From an uncultured Bacteroides sp. (GTDB lineage Bacteria > Bacteroidota > Bacteroidia > Bacteroidales > Bacteroidaceae): 64,000 nucleotides of DNA. The DNA is taken from NCBI GenBank assembly GCA_947074235.1, contig CAMTOV010000002.1:21545-85544 (forward strand), given 5' to 3'. Below the pieces are notes generated by a model that was not told where the DNA came from, ran no database searches, and worked only from the letters and a program-made list of their open reading frames with translations. Below are positions 27,123 to 38,200 of this stretch, piece after piece (the first letter of the stretch is position 1; the number at the start of each line of letters is the position of its first letter). A program made the translations under genes and the position numbers.

Positions 27123-29531
27123 TTAAAAGTCAATCATGATTCTTACATTAATTTGACGAGATGTAAGGTAATTGGGCACAGCAAACTGGTTATTGTATAC
27201 ATCGGTAACCCAATAATAGGAGTTGACATTGCTAATATTTAGCAAATTGAACAAATCTAACCCAAGCCACATGCTTTTTATGTTGCGACCAAAACCTGTG
27301 CGATGCTTATCTGTATTATCTATTAGCACACGCGACATACCTATATCTACACGCTTATAGGCAGGGGTGCGAAATACGGCTAATTCACGTCCACTATGTG
27401 GTGGACCAAAAGGAAGACCTCCGGCAAATGTGCCTTTAAGATTCAATTTCCATTTTTTGCTACCCGGAAAATAATCGGTGAAATATAGTGATACATTATA
27501 TCGTTGGTCAGTTGGCCGGGGTATCCATTTCCCATCTATCTTCTCCTCCGTTTTCATCAGTGAAAAACTAATCCACGAGTCTGTACCCGGCACAAACTCT
27601 CCAAACAATTTCATATCTAGTCCCATGGCATAGCCACTTGCAATATTCTGTCCGTAATAACTTACTCGCACATTATCTACATTGTAAGGTATGAGATTGC
27701 TTAACGCCTTATAATAAATCTCGGCCGATAATTTGAAAGGGCGTCCCACTGCTCTAAAACTATAGTCGCCTCCTGCCACAAATTGAATAGAGCGTTGAGA
27801 TTTAATATTTTTGTTAAGTGTTACTTCTGCTACGCCATCTACCATAGTTGTGTCTCTAAATTCTTTATAGAATGGTGCTTGATAATAGATGCCACTCGCT
27901 ACTCGGAAAGTAAACTGTTCGTTGAATTTAGGAATAAATGCTAAGGAAGCACGTGGACTTGCTATGAATTCTTTATTCCAACTCCAATAGCTGCCTCTTA
28001 TACCTGCTGTTAACGTGAAAAGACCTAACTCAGAATTAAATCTATAGCTATCTTGTGCAAAAAATGAAAGTCTCGTACTACTAATATCATTGCGCGAAGA
28101 AAGACTGTAAACCAACTCAGGGCCATTAGGCACATGTGGTAATGAATAACCTGCTGAGTCTCTTAACTCCCATTCGCGCAATCTGTCTTTGATTACCTCT
28201 TTCTTTACTTCTGCACCCCATTGAAGTGTATGTTGATTTAATTGATGTAGCCCATTCAAGGAGTAGCTTTGTACTGTAGCATTGAGATAATTGCGTGCAT
28301 GTTCCATATAAGTACCAACGCCAATTGTTGCATCTGGGTCGCCTTCACCGGCATTTGTGTCATCTAAATCATTGAGCCAATATTGGCCAGTTATATCATA
28401 AGTCTCTTGCTCTTTGGTTTTAAATGCAGATGCACGAAAAGTGATATTGTTACGATCATTCATCTTATAAGTAATGTTTCCTGCACCAAAAAAAGTTCTG
28501 AACAAATCTCTCTCTTGACCATCAAAATAAACCTTGAATTCTCTCACTGATGCTAGCGTACCAAATTTAGTACTTCTATCTGAAGGCTTAAACGTATATT
28601 TATTATCTGATATATTACCAATAAACCCTATTTCCCAGCGCTTAGAAATATTCCAATTAAAAAAGGTTTGATAATCGATAAAGCGAGGATCATATTCACC
28701 TTTTGTATCAAGCGTTCCAAGTAAATAACGATTGCTTTTATAGCGAAATCCATTAATCCACGACCATTTTTGATTTCCTATACCAATATAACCCGAAAAC
28801 CCTAGTAAACTCACAGATGCTGTAGCTTCAAATTTAGTAGGTTTTTTATAAGTAATGTCTAGTACGGAAGACATCTTATCGCCATAACGGGCTTCAAATC
28901 CACCTGATGAAAAACCTACGTTGGATACCATGTCGGGGTTGATAAAACTTAATCCTTCTTGTTGCCCAGAACGGATTAATAGAGGACGATAAACTTCAAC
29001 TCCGTTGACATATACCATGTTTTCGTCGTAGCTACCCCCACGCACATTATATTGCGAACTCAATTCATTGTTGGAACTAACCCCAGCTTGTGTTGCAATA
29101 ATCGATTCAATATTGCCACCCGAAGCATCGGGCATAAACTTACTTGATTTTACTTCAATGTTTTGAACTGTGTTCATTTGACGTCTATTTTCTGTGATAG
29201 TTACTTCGCCCAGTTCATAACCCAATGCGGGTAGAGTAATATTAAGAGCAATGTTACCCTGCGGTTTTGCTAATGTACGCTTACGTGTATTATAGCCAAT
29301 CATAGAGTATACAATTGTTATTGAATCTTTGGATTGAAATTTTAAAGAATACTGACCTTTCAAGTTACTTACAGTGCCAATAGCAGTACCATCAATGCGC
29401 ACGGTTGCCAATTCTATAGGGTCACCGTTTTCATCTCTGATTGTACCGCCCACTTTAACTTGTTGAGCTAGAACAGGAAGAGTAATAAATAAAAGAAAAT
29501 ATATGATTAAAAGACGATTCTTCATTTGCAT
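27123..29531 (-). CDS. TonB-dependent receptor with carboxypeptidase-like N-terminal domain
   Basis: This 802-residue outer-membrane receptor has a signal peptide (LLIIYFLLFITLPVLAQQ). A CarboxypepD_reg-like domain (VGGTIRDENGDPIELATVRI) is followed by a plug domain (YNVRGGSYDENMVYVNGVEVY) and a 22-strand barrel ending in INVRIMIDF. It lacks the DEVVVVGYG motif, the greater length and the partner SusD that mark SusC proteins, so it is not part of a glycan locus. The plug-region wording resembles receptors common in Bacteroidales with unknown ligands. The ATG at 29525 (MKN) is an equally good start. Metal chelate, cofactor or peptide uptake is possible; nothing here decides. Confidence 0.85.
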   Translation of the reverse strand: MQMKNRLLIIYFLLFITLPVLAQQVKVGGTIRDENGDPIELATVRIDGTAIGTVSNLKGQYSLKFQSKDSITIVYSMIGYNTRKRTLAKPQGNIALNITLPALGYELGEVTITENRRQMNTVQNIEVKSSKFMPDASGGNIESIIATQAGVSSNNELSSQYNVRGGSYDENMVYVNGVEVYRPLLIRSGQQEGLSFINPDMVSNVGFSSGGFEARYGDKMSSVLDITYKKPTKFEATASVSLLGFSGYIGIGNQKWSWINGFRYKSNRYLLGTLDTKGEYDPRFIDYQTFFNWNISKRWEIGFIGNISDNKYTFKPSDRSTKFGTLASVREFKVYFDGQERDLFRTFFGAGNITYKMNDRNNITFRASAFKTKEQETYDITGQYWLNDLDDTNAGEGDPDATIGVGTYMEHARNYLNATVQSYSLNGLHQLNQHTLQWGAEVKKEVIKDRLREWELRDSAGYSLPHVPNGPELVYSLSSRNDISSTRLSFFAQDSYRFNSELGLFTLTAGIRGSYWSWNKEFIASPRASLAFIPKFNEQFTFRVASGIYYQAPFYKEFRDTTMVDGVAEVTLNKNIKSQRSIQFVAGGDYSFRAVGRPFKLSAEIYYKALSNLIPYNVDNVRVSYYGQNIASGYAMGLDMKLFGEFVPGTDSWISFSLMKTEEKIDGKWIPRPTDQRYNVSLYFTDYFPGSKKWKLNLKGTFAGGLPFGPPHSGRELAVFRTPAYKRVDIGMSRVLIDNTDKHRTGFGRNIKSMWLGLDLFNLLNISNVNSYYWVTDVYNNQFAVPNYLTSRQINVRIMIDF

Positions 29532-29568
29532 GCGTTACCAGATATAAACCTATAACGCAAAAATACTT

Positions 29569-30555
29569 CTAAACGTATATTTTGGTACATAATTTGTTTA
29601 ACCATTGCCATCTAAAGCGAAACCATCTTCTTGTGCTACTTTGTTTGCCGCCAAACCGTAATACAAAATCTCGATAACCATGTTTCTTGAATGGTAGTCC
29701 TACATCTACAAACTCTAAATGATTATAGCCATTTTCGTAAGCATCCTTTAAGGCTGCCCATACTGCCAATACTCCAGGGTATTGTGGTGCATGAGTTTTG
29801 CGCATTCCTCCTGAAAACCAGAGATAAGCATTGCCATTAGAGTAAATACAAGCTGATCCGCCAATAATTTTGTCCTTGTATTTTACAGCAAATATTTTAG
29901 CTTCCCCATCTTTTATTAAATACTTCTCAAAATGGTTGAAGAAAACAACATTTGGAAAGTGTTTGCGGATATGAGTGGCATAAATTTTATGTAGCAGTTT
30001 TGCTAATTCTTTGATGTCTTCTGGATTTGTGATTTGCTCAATCGTAGCTCCATTTTTTAATCCTTTTTTTATTTGTCTAATACGAGAAGGACTAATTCTG
30101 TCATTCACTGATGCTTGGCTATGAAGTGAATTTCTTACCCTAAGCCAGTTAACAGGAAAATAATTATTTTCTCTAAAATATTTATATCCCCAAAGAGCGT
30201 TTCCCAAGTCTCTAAATTCGATAACAAATGCATCCTTTCGTGCTCTTTTAGTAAAATGTTGAAGCATCTGACCAAATAGATATTCTTTCACATATTTACT
30301 GTTAGGGTATACACCTTTTCCAAAGATGACACAGCGGTTTATGTGAAATGGCGGAAGTAATAATCGATTTTTGCGCACTGTAGCCATCATATAAGAAACT
30401 ACTTCTTGATTCTCATCTGTAGCTATAACCATATAAGGCTTATGTTTTGGAGTTGCCTCATAAATAAGAAACAACTTTTTAGAATGGAAAATATCATTAC
30501 CTGGCAAATCAGGTATATCTCCTCCTTTTGTATATATGTTTATATTTAAGGTCAT
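29569..30555 (-). CDS. FemAB/GNAT-like acyltransferase
   Basis: The 328-residue protein has a FemAB-like double-GNAT organisation, resembling the BioF2-like acetyltransferase domain. The second half has the recognisable core: a long helix (EDIKELAKLLHKIYATHIRK), IFAVKYKDKIIGGSACIYSNGNAYLWFSGG and a following helix (GVLAVWAALKDAYENGYNHLEFVDVG). No signal peptide is present. The track start at 30564 is a TTG; ATG 30555 (MTLN) is used here. Relatives are found in peptidoglycan, lipid and polysaccharide modification, but neither substrate nor pathway is evident. It is followed after 37 bases by the TonB-receptor gene and could be co-transcribed with it. Confidence 0.65.
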   Translation of the reverse strand: MTLNINIYTKGGDIPDLPGNDIFHSKKLFLIYEATPKHKPYMVIATDENQEVVSYMMATVRKNRLLLPPFHINRCVIFGKGVYPNSKYVKEYLFGQMLQHFTKRARKDAFVIEFRDLGNALWGYKYFRENNYFPVNWLRVRNSLHSQASVNDRISPSRIRQIKKGLKNGATIEQITNPEDIKELAKLLHKIYATHIRKHFPNVVFFNHFEKYLIKDGEAKIFAVKYKDKIIGGSACIYSNGNAYLWFSGGMRKTHAPQYPGVLAVWAALKDAYENGYNHLEFVDVGLPFKKHGYRDFVLRFGGKQSSTRRWFRFRWQWLNKLCTKIYV

Positions 30556-30777
30556 TCCAAACAAAAATATGTTTTTTCTATATATCTACCAAGCTATGCG
30601 GTGTATAAATATTGACCCGTATAAATAAAAGAATAGAAAATGTATATAAAGCAATTGATATTAAAACAAAACAGGAATGATTTTCATCAAAATAGCCTAT
30701 GAATTACTTCATAACTTCCCTAGTTTTTTCAGCTATTTAGTAAGCAAATCGCTTAGTTGCAATGTGTTTAATCAATG

Positions 30778-33700
30778 TTATACAGCTGTATTAATATCCT
30801 CTAAACCAGTTTGCTCTTTCCCTTCATTATTTAATCGGTACTCTGTAGGCGATACACCATACATCTCTTTAAATGAAGAAGAGAAATGTGATAGGGTAGT
30901 AAATCCAGTTGCATATGCAATATCCGAAATGGTTAGGTTTTTCTGCATAAGTAATGTAGCAGATTGTTTTAGTCTTATGTTTTTTATGAAATCTCGTGCA
31001 GAGAGATTAGTCAATTCTTTCAATTTTCTATATATGTGTACACGACTTATTCCCACTTGTTGTGCGAGAGTTTCTACGTTTAAATTTGGATTAGAGATGT
31101 TGTCATTGATTGTTTTCATAATCTTCTCCATCAGAATCTCGTCTGCTGTCTTAATCTCTATTTTTTGTATTTTATCATTTTGCTCTTGCACCCCACTAAA
31201 TTTAGTTTGTAATAAGTGTCTATTTTGTATTAAATTAGTGATAGTACTTTTTAATATTTCTATATTAAACGGTTTCACGCAATATGCATCAGCGCCTATT
31301 TCCATACCTTCTACTTTGTCTTCTAACCTCGACTTTGCTGTAAGTAGAATCACCGGAATGTGATTAATGTTTATATTTTGTTTTATCTTTCTACAAAGCG
31401 TTAATCCATCCATTTCTGGCATCATCACATCGCTAATTATAATATGTGGCGGTTTAGATAATATTGAATCGTAAGCTTCTTTTCCATTGCGGCATGTATT
31501 TATTCTATATTCTTCTCCTAGTTGTAATTGTAGGTAATCACGAATATCATCTTCATCTTCCACAATGAGAAGTCTTAAATTAGTCTTGGTTTTAGCCTTT
31601 TTATTATTGATTGTTGTTTCATCTATTACTTCTAAAGCTTTCTTCAAAGATTGCTCTTGAGAGTTAGGAATAGTAATTATACTAGATTGATTAATATGTT
31701 CAATTTCGCTATGATCTATGTGAGAACACCCTAGAGGAATTCGTATTATAAAGCAACTACCTTGTTTATCTTTTCTATTTTCTGCAATAATCTCTCCTTG
31801 GTGCAACTCTACTAAAGAACGGCATAAGTGTAGTCCTATTCCAGTACCAAAGTTGCTTTGCGTTACATCATTATTAATTTGATAAAAACGTTCAAATATT
31901 CGGTCAATTTTGTTTTTATCTAATCCTATTCCTGTGTCAGAAATTCTTATTTCAAAGTAGTTTTTTAATGCATCTTTAAAGTTAGGATTATAGCCTGATG
32001 TAAGTTTTATATCTATTTCACCATTATCAGGAGTATATTTAAAAGCATTAGAAAGAACATTCATTAATACTTTATCAAAATTGTTGATGTCTATCCAAGT
32101 GTCTAGAGAATCTGTACTATGCTCAAAAGTAAACTTTATCTTCTTTTTTTGAGCCGGATACTCAAATGTGAGCATAATGTCTTTGATAAACTCTATAATA
32201 TCAGTTTTTTGATATTTAAGATACATTTGACCTTTATCAATTTTTCTTATGTCCATTAATTGATTGATAAGCCTAAGGATGCGTTGAGCATTACGATAAA
32301 TCATTGCATATGTTTTCTGATGCTCTTCGTTGTTTTTTTCAACTAATAGTTTTTCTAATGGACTAATTATAAGAGACATTGGTGTGCGAATCTCATGTGA
32401 GATATTAATAAAGAACTGAAGTTTTGCTTCATTTAATTGTTCAATATGCTCTCGTTTCATAAGCTCTCTCTTGTGCAACATTCTAGTTCTAAATATATTA
32501 TACAATCCAAGTAAAATTAGGAAAACAATAAAGATATAAATAGTATATGCCCACCAAGTTTGATACCAAGGTGGTGATATAATAATCTTTATAGAATGAG
32601 CCTCCGAAAATTCGCCATGATTAGTAGTTCTTACATGAAAAGTATATTTTCCAGGAGGCAGGTTGTTGTAAGTTACCTTGTTTTCTCCGCCGCCTGTGAT
32701 TGACCATGAGTTGTCTAACTCCTCTATCATATATTGATAGAATACATGCTCTAAACTATTGTATTGCAGAGTTGAGAAAACTAAAGTAAAGGTGTTGTCT
32801 TGATGCGAAAGTTGAAATAAATTTGCATCCATTACTGGATGATAAACAATGGGTTTTCCTCCCGATTCTAATCCTTTGTATACACGCTTATTTGAAACAT
32901 AAAAATCAGTTATCCATATTCTCGAATCATTTACAATTGGTTCTATTCGTTGAGGCGTAAAATAGGTAATACCATTTGTTCCTCCAAAATAAAGGTTGCC
33001 TTGACTACCTTTATAAAATGCTCCATGGGTAAATTCATTACCCTGCAAACCATCACTAGCATAATAATTAGAAAATCGATTTATATGTGGATCCAATTTA
33101 CTCAATCCCATATAAGTACTTATCCATATATTTCTATCATTATCCTCCGATATGCCACAAATTACATTATTGGGCAGCCCATCTTCTATAGAATACCGCT
33201 TTAAATCTTCAGTTCTTTTATTGAAGTAATAAAGCCCATCTGTTGTTCCAGCCCATATGTTTCCAGCACGGTCTTCTTGAATTACATATCCAACACGGTT
33301 TGTTATGAGTGTGTTTACACCTCTGAAATTTATGAAGTTTTCTGTTTCAGGGTTAAAACAACTTATTCCTTTGTAATGTCCCATCCATATTAAACCATCG
33401 CTATCACAAAAAATATAATTAATCCAGTCGTTGGCCAACTCATTAGCACTTAAATCATTCTTTTCGTCTTTTAGAGATTCATAATGATTAAGCTCTCCAC
33501 TTAATATGTTGTATTTATAAAATCCCGATCCATATGTCGCTATATATAAGTTTTTGTTTTTATCCTCACAAACTGAAAATATTTTCTTGTCCTCAATTTT
33601 TATAGGGAAACTGCATTTTCCAGTTTTGCGATTAAGCTGAGAAATACCACTAGAGTAAGATCCTAGCCATAAGTTCTCTTCAGAATCTTCAAAAATAGAC

Positions 33701-34902
33701 ATGATGGTATTGGGTACAGAGTTTTCTGATGTATTTGGTTTATAATGACGTATCCTTTCTCCTTGAGAATCTATTTCGTAAAGTCCTTCATTGTCTGTTC
33801 CTACCCAGATGTTCGATTTTTTATCTTGATAGATAGACATTACACAACTTTCGCCTATTGGATTGTGAAAAATAGATTTAGCACCAAAATATTGAAATGG
33901 ATTTGTTTGTTGTGGTAAAAAAACAATTCCTTTTTGAAAAAGTCCAATCCATAAGTTTTTATTTTTATCTTGAAGTATGGAATGTATTTTGCCATCCGAA
34001 AAATTGATTGGCGCATAATTAAACTTAACATCATCAAGTGTTTGATTGTGTGCATTATAGATTTTCATTCCTTGCCCATCAGTTCCTACCAATACTCTAT
34101 CGTCCATCATTGAAAGACAATAAATAGATAAATTGCTTTGTGTTACATGTTTAACGGGTATAAAGCGCTTTTGTAATTTATCATATCTTGATAAACCATT
34201 TTTTTGAGTTCCTACAAGAAGGTTTCCATGCGTATCTTCTATTATTGAGGAGATGTTGTTGTCATTTATATCTGGGTATTTAAATAATTGAATTCTATCA
34301 GTTTGGGGAGAATAATAAATCAAACCATTATTTTCAGTCCCAATCCATATATTATTTTCCGAATCTTCATAAATACTGTTGAGATAATAATAATCTAATC
34401 GCTCCATAATATGATTTATGGAGTAAGCTTTGTTTTCAGTTTTGTTATAATTAAATATACCTTGTCCGCTTGTGGAAATCCAAATTTCACCATTGTGTAG
34501 TTCGCACATTTGTGCAACATGGGCGTAAACCTGTTTGTCTTCACGTAACAATGGAATCTCTTGAAATGAATCAGTATCTCTATTATATTGCATTAATCCA
34601 TTAATACATCCTACTAGTAATTTTTGATCACTTGTTTCAAATAGCGTTCTTACATAGTTGTTTTTTATGGTGGTGTTATCATCAGGTTGATGAATATAAT
34701 TAGAAAAACGATATCCGTCATATTTATTCAAACCAAACTCTGTAGCAACCCAAATAAAGCCTCTTTCATCTTGAAAAAGTTGATTAATAAGGCTGTTTGA
34801 TAATTCACTATCTGTGGAGTATAACTTGCCTATTTGTGCTTTAATGTTGAAACAAGACAGTATGAAAATAAGATATATAAATAGATATAACCTTCTGTTC
34901 AT
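30778..34902 (-). CDS. Hybrid two-component system sensor/regulator of the xylan locus
   Basis: This 1374-residue HTCS has all parts in one protein. After a signal peptide, two periplasmic seven-bladed propellers are built of Reg_prop repeats (many D-x-x-G-x-x-W-x-G-T units), followed by a Y_Y_Y domain (NLPPGKYTFHVRTT). One membrane span follows near 784-809. HisKA has the phospho-histidine in NISHEIRTP near residue 836, and the HATPase domain includes DTGIGLDKNK. The receiver phosphoacceptor Asp is in IISDVMMPEMDG near 1157, and an AraC-type DNA-binding domain fills the last 100 residues. In Bacteroidetes, such proteins sense oligosaccharides and activate adjacent loci. It is divergent from SusC, so it likely controls the xylan operon. 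Confidence 0.96.
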   Translation of the reverse strand: MNRRLYLFIYLIFILSCFNIKAQIGKLYSTDSELSNSLINQLFQDERGFIWVATEFGLNKYDGYRFSNYIHQPDDNTTIKNNYVRTLFETSDQKLLVGCINGLMQYNRDTDSFQEIPLLREDKQVYAHVAQMCELHNGEIWISTSGQGIFNYNKTENKAYSINHIMERLDYYYLNSIYEDSENNIWIGTENNGLIYYSPQTDRIQLFKYPDINDNNISSIIEDTHGNLLVGTQKNGLSRYDKLQKRFIPVKHVTQSNLSIYCLSMMDDRVLVGTDGQGMKIYNAHNQTLDDVKFNYAPINFSDGKIHSILQDKNKNLWIGLFQKGIVFLPQQTNPFQYFGAKSIFHNPIGESCVMSIYQDKKSNIWVGTDNEGLYEIDSQGERIRHYKPNTSENSVPNTIMSIFEDSEENLWLGSYSSGISQLNRKTGKCSFPIKIEDKKIFSVCEDKNKNLYIATYGSGFYKYNILSGELNHYESLKDEKNDLSANELANDWINYIFCDSDGLIWMGHYKGISCFNPETENFINFRGVNTLITNRVGYVIQEDRAGNIWAGTTDGLYYFNKRTEDLKRYSIEDGLPNNVICGISEDNDRNIWISTYMGLSKLDPHINRFSNYYASDGLQGNEFTHGAFYKGSQGNLYFGGTNGITYFTPQRIEPIVNDSRIWITDFYVSNKRVYKGLESGGKPIVYHPVMDANLFQLSHQDNTFTLVFSTLQYNSLEHVFYQYMIEELDNSWSITGGGENKVTYNNLPPGKYTFHVRTTNHGEFSEAHSIKIIISPPWYQTWWAYTIYIFIVFLILLGLYNIFRTRMLHKRELMKREHIEQLNEAKLQFFINISHEIRTPMSLIISPLEKLLVEKNNEEHQKTYAMIYRNAQRILRLINQLMDIRKIDKGQMYLKYQKTDIIEFIKDIMLTFEYPAQKKKIKFTFEHSTDSLDTWIDINNFDKVLMNVLSNAFKYTPDNGEIDIKLTSGYNPNFKDALKNYFEIRISDTGIGLDKNKIDRIFERFYQINNDVTQSNFGTGIGLHLCRSLVELHQGEIIAENRKDKQGSCFIIRIPLGCSHIDHSEIEHINQSSIITIPNSQEQSLKKALEVIDETTINNKKAKTKTNLRLLIVEDEDDIRDYLQLQLGEEYRINTCRNGKEAYDSILSKPPHIIISDVMMPEMDGLTLCRKIKQNININHIPVILLTAKSRLEDKVEGMEIGADAYCVKPFNIEILKSTITNLIQNRHLLQTKFSGVQEQNDKIQKIEIKTADEILMEKIMKTINDNISNPNLNVETLAQQVGISRVHIYRKLKELTNLSARDFIKNIRLKQSATLLMQKNLTISDIAYATGFTTLSHFSSSFKEMYGVSPTEYRLNNEGKEQTGLEDINTAV

Positions 34903-34930
34903 GTTTTTTTATAGTATAGATGATTCTGAA

Positions 34931-34938
34931 CAAAAATA
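34931..34938 (-). promoter_or_regulatory. -7 element of the HTCS gene
   Basis: The complement reads TATTTTTG (TAnnTTTG), 29 bases upstream of the HTCS ATG. Confidence 0.5.
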
Positions 34939-35005
34939 GAAATAATAAGTCTAATAAAGTAATGTTCAGCTAAATTAATTTGCTTTTTCGAATCAATATT
35001 TTTAA

Positions 35006-35054
35006 TGTAACATAAATGAAATGAATTGTAACATTCAGACAAATGGTGTAACGT
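35006..35054. promoter_or_regulatory. Three TGTAAC direct repeats, candidate HTCS operator
   Basis: TGTAACAT at 35006, TGTAACAT at 35027 and TGTAACGT at 35047 are direct repeats whose starts are 21 and 20 bases apart, about two helical turns. They stand between the HTCS -7 element and the SusC -7 element in the 348-base divergent gap 34903-35250. AraC-family domains bind such spaced direct repeats. Their use here is inferred, not shown. Confidence 0.5.
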
Positions 35055-35105
35055 TTGAATATAATACTAGAAACAAGTATATAATTAAATCTATATAATG
35101 TGTCT

Positions 35106-35113
35106 TATTTTTG
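35106..35113 (+). promoter_or_regulatory. -7 element of the xylan operon
   Basis: TATTTTTG matches TAnnTTTG. It lies 145 bases before the SusC ATG, giving a long 5' leader of about 130 bases. No -33 TTTG is seen at normal spacing, as expected for an activator-dependent promoter. Confidence 0.5.
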
Positions 35114-35250
35114 TATCAAGTGAAATATACTTATTTAATCATAAATTTAAAAGATATGAAAACGTAGTTACCCTTAAACGAAAAAACAGATTATTACCTT
35201 AATTATTAAGAACAAGAACATTGTTGTTATTCATTAAACTAATTTCAATT

Positions 35251-38200
35251 ATGAAATGCACAAATCAATTTCTCATGCCTTTTAGGCTATTATTTCTTTT
35301 CTGCCTGATTCCAATTTGGGCATTTTCACAGGATATAACTGTGAATGGTGTGGTAAAAGATGCCACAGGCGAACCGATAATCGGCGCGAGCGTTGTACAA
35401 AAAGGTACAAGCAATGGTGTTGTATCTAACTTAGATGGTGAATTTAGAATTAAAGTTCCCGGAAATAGTGTAATAGAAGTCTCTTTTGTGGGTTATAAGA
35501 AAGCTGAAGTTCCAGTAAATGGTAAAAATCAGCTTAACATTACTTTAAAAGAAGACGCTGAATTATTAGATGAAGTGGTGGTGGTAGGTTACGGACAAAT
35601 GAAGCGTTCAGATATGACTGGTTCAGTAGTTTCAGTAAACGATGCTGCAATCAAAAAATCAGTTCCTACTTCAATTGATCAAGTACTTCAAGGTCGTGCT
35701 GCAGGGGTTATGATTCAAGCTAACTCAGGTACACCAGGTGCTAGCTCGGCTATTCGTATTCGTGGTATCAACTCGCTTAATGCAACAAATCAACCCATTT
35801 TCGTAATTGATGGTGTTGTTGTTGATTCTGCTACCGATGATGAGGCTAGTAATCCTTTATCAAATATTAATCCTGCAGATATTGTTTCTATGGACGTCTT
35901 GAAAGATGCCTCTGCAACAGCTATTTATGGTGCTCGTGCATCAAATGGGGTAATCATGCTTACAACAAGACGTGGACAAGCAGGAATTGCTACTATCAAT
36001 TATGATGGTTATTATGGATGGCAGTCTATGCCTACTCAAATTGATATGATGAACTTGCAAGAATATGCAATGCATCACAATGCACGTGCAGAAGCTGGTA
36101 TCGTAACACAAAGTAGCGCATTTGTTCGTCCTGATTTGTTGGGCAAAGGTACTAACTGGCAAGATGAGCTCTTTAGAAATGCTTTCACTACAGGTCAGAA
36201 CCTTTCTATTACTGGGGGTTGCGAATCAATGACTTATGCCATCAGTGGTGGTTTCTTAGATCAAGATGGTATAGCAATTGGCTCTGGATTCAAACGTTTG
36301 TCACTTCGCTCTAACATTGACGCTCAAATGCGTAAATGGTTAAAAGGGGGTATTAGTTTCTCTTTAGCCGATTCTAAGCAACAAGTTGGTACAGATCAAG
36401 GAGTTATTATGAACGCTTTGACACAACAACCATCTGTAGCTGTGTCTAATCCTGATGGTTCATTCGATGGCCCAGATGATGTTTGGATGCCTGTTAACTC
36501 GGTAGCTATCGCAACTATTCGAGATAACTATAATAAAAAGGTTAATTTCCGTACTAATGTATATTTGGAAGCTACTATTATTGATGGACTTAAATTGAGA
36601 ACGGAGTTAAGTGCCGACTACAATAATAATAAGTTTTATTACTACGAACCAGATTATAAATTAGGTGTATTGGTCAATAATACTCGTACAAGTAAATGGA
36701 CGGCCGTTAATTCTAAGTATTGGAGCTGGAGAAATATACTTACCTACGATAAAACAATCAAAAAGAACTATATTCAAGCAATGGTTGGTCAGGAAATGAG
36801 TCACTCTCATTGGGAAACTCAAACAAGTGCAGCTACTGGATTTCTTTCAAATTCGGCAACTGATCCAAGTGCTGGTGACTTGACTAAGTCTAGTGGTACA
36901 GGTATGAAAACCAACAGTTCATTGTTGTCTTATTTCGGACGTGCATTCTACTCTTACGATGATCGCTATTTGCTTACTGGTACAATTCGTAGAGATGGTT
37001 CTTCTAAGTTTGCAAAAGGTAATCGCTGGGGATGGTTCCCATCAGCTGCAGTCGCTTGGAAAGTAAGCAACGAGAGTTTCTTGAAAGAAAACGATGTGTT
37101 GAATAACTTAAAAGTTCGTTTTGGTTGGGGTGCTACTGGTAACCAAAATGTTGAAAACTGGGCATACATGGCTTTGTTGTCTTCTAAAACAACTCCTTGG
37201 GGAACAGGTGTATTAAATGGTAATACAGCCAATCCTGATTTGAAATGGGAAACTACTCACTCTACAAATATTGGTCTTGATGTAAATTTATTCAATAACC
37301 GTATTGAGTTTATTGCTGATATCTATTATAAAAAGACAAAAGATCTATTGCTTCAACTTCCATTGCCTTCTTATCTTGGCTCTGATGGTGCAGGTGCAGC
37401 ATCAAATCCTTGGGCTAATGTCGGTTCTTTGCGCAATAAAGGTATTGAGTTGACTTTAAATACAGTTAATATCGATCGTAAAGGTTTCCAATGGCGTTCA
37501 AATTTAGTATTCTCACTCAATCGTAATAAAGTATTGAGCTTAGATACTGAGAGTGCTTCAATTGAAAAATCATTCAGAGTTGGAGATGATAACAATGTTG
37601 TTACTCGCACTGTAGTTGGTCAACCTATCGGACAGTTCTGGGGCTATAAAGTAATTGGCCGTTTTGACAAAGCTGAAGATTTCTACTATAAAGATGGAAA
37701 TGGTAATGTTAATCAAGTTGCTATTCCAGAAGGTTCTTCTATTGAAGAGGGAAAAACGTGGATTGGCGATTATATGTTTGCCGATTTAAACGGTGACGGT
37801 GTAATCAACAATAGTGACTGTACATTCATTGGCAATCCAGAGCCTAAATTTACTTGGGGTTTTGGTAATACTTTATCTTGGAAAGGTTTTGATTTAACTA
37901 TATTCTTATCAGGTTCTTATGGCAATGATGTTATGAACTACAACCGTCGTTGGATTGAGAATGTACGTGTAAACAGTAACTTGATGAAAACTGCAGCCAA
38001 TTATGCACGCGTAGAAATGATTGATCCTAACGGACCTAATGACTATAGAAATCTATATGTAGCTAATGCTGGTAGTACTTCTTTACCACGTATTTCGGCT
38101 TCAACAACCAATGCTAACAATCGTGTGAGTGATTTATATATAGAAGATGGTTCATTTATTCGTATACAAAACATTTCATTGTCTTACAACTTCCCTAAAA

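Noticed and set aside
30677-31363. 228-residue plus-strand ORF overlapping the 3' end of the HTCS gene
   Set aside because: It lies mainly antisense to the receiver and AraC domains of a clear HTCS gene; its Cys/Ile/Phe-rich protein has no domain features. It is a shadow ORF.
35221-35250. TTG start of the SusC ORF in the track
   Set aside because: ATG 35251 directly begins a good signal peptide; the ten extra residues add nothing and would need a rare start codon.
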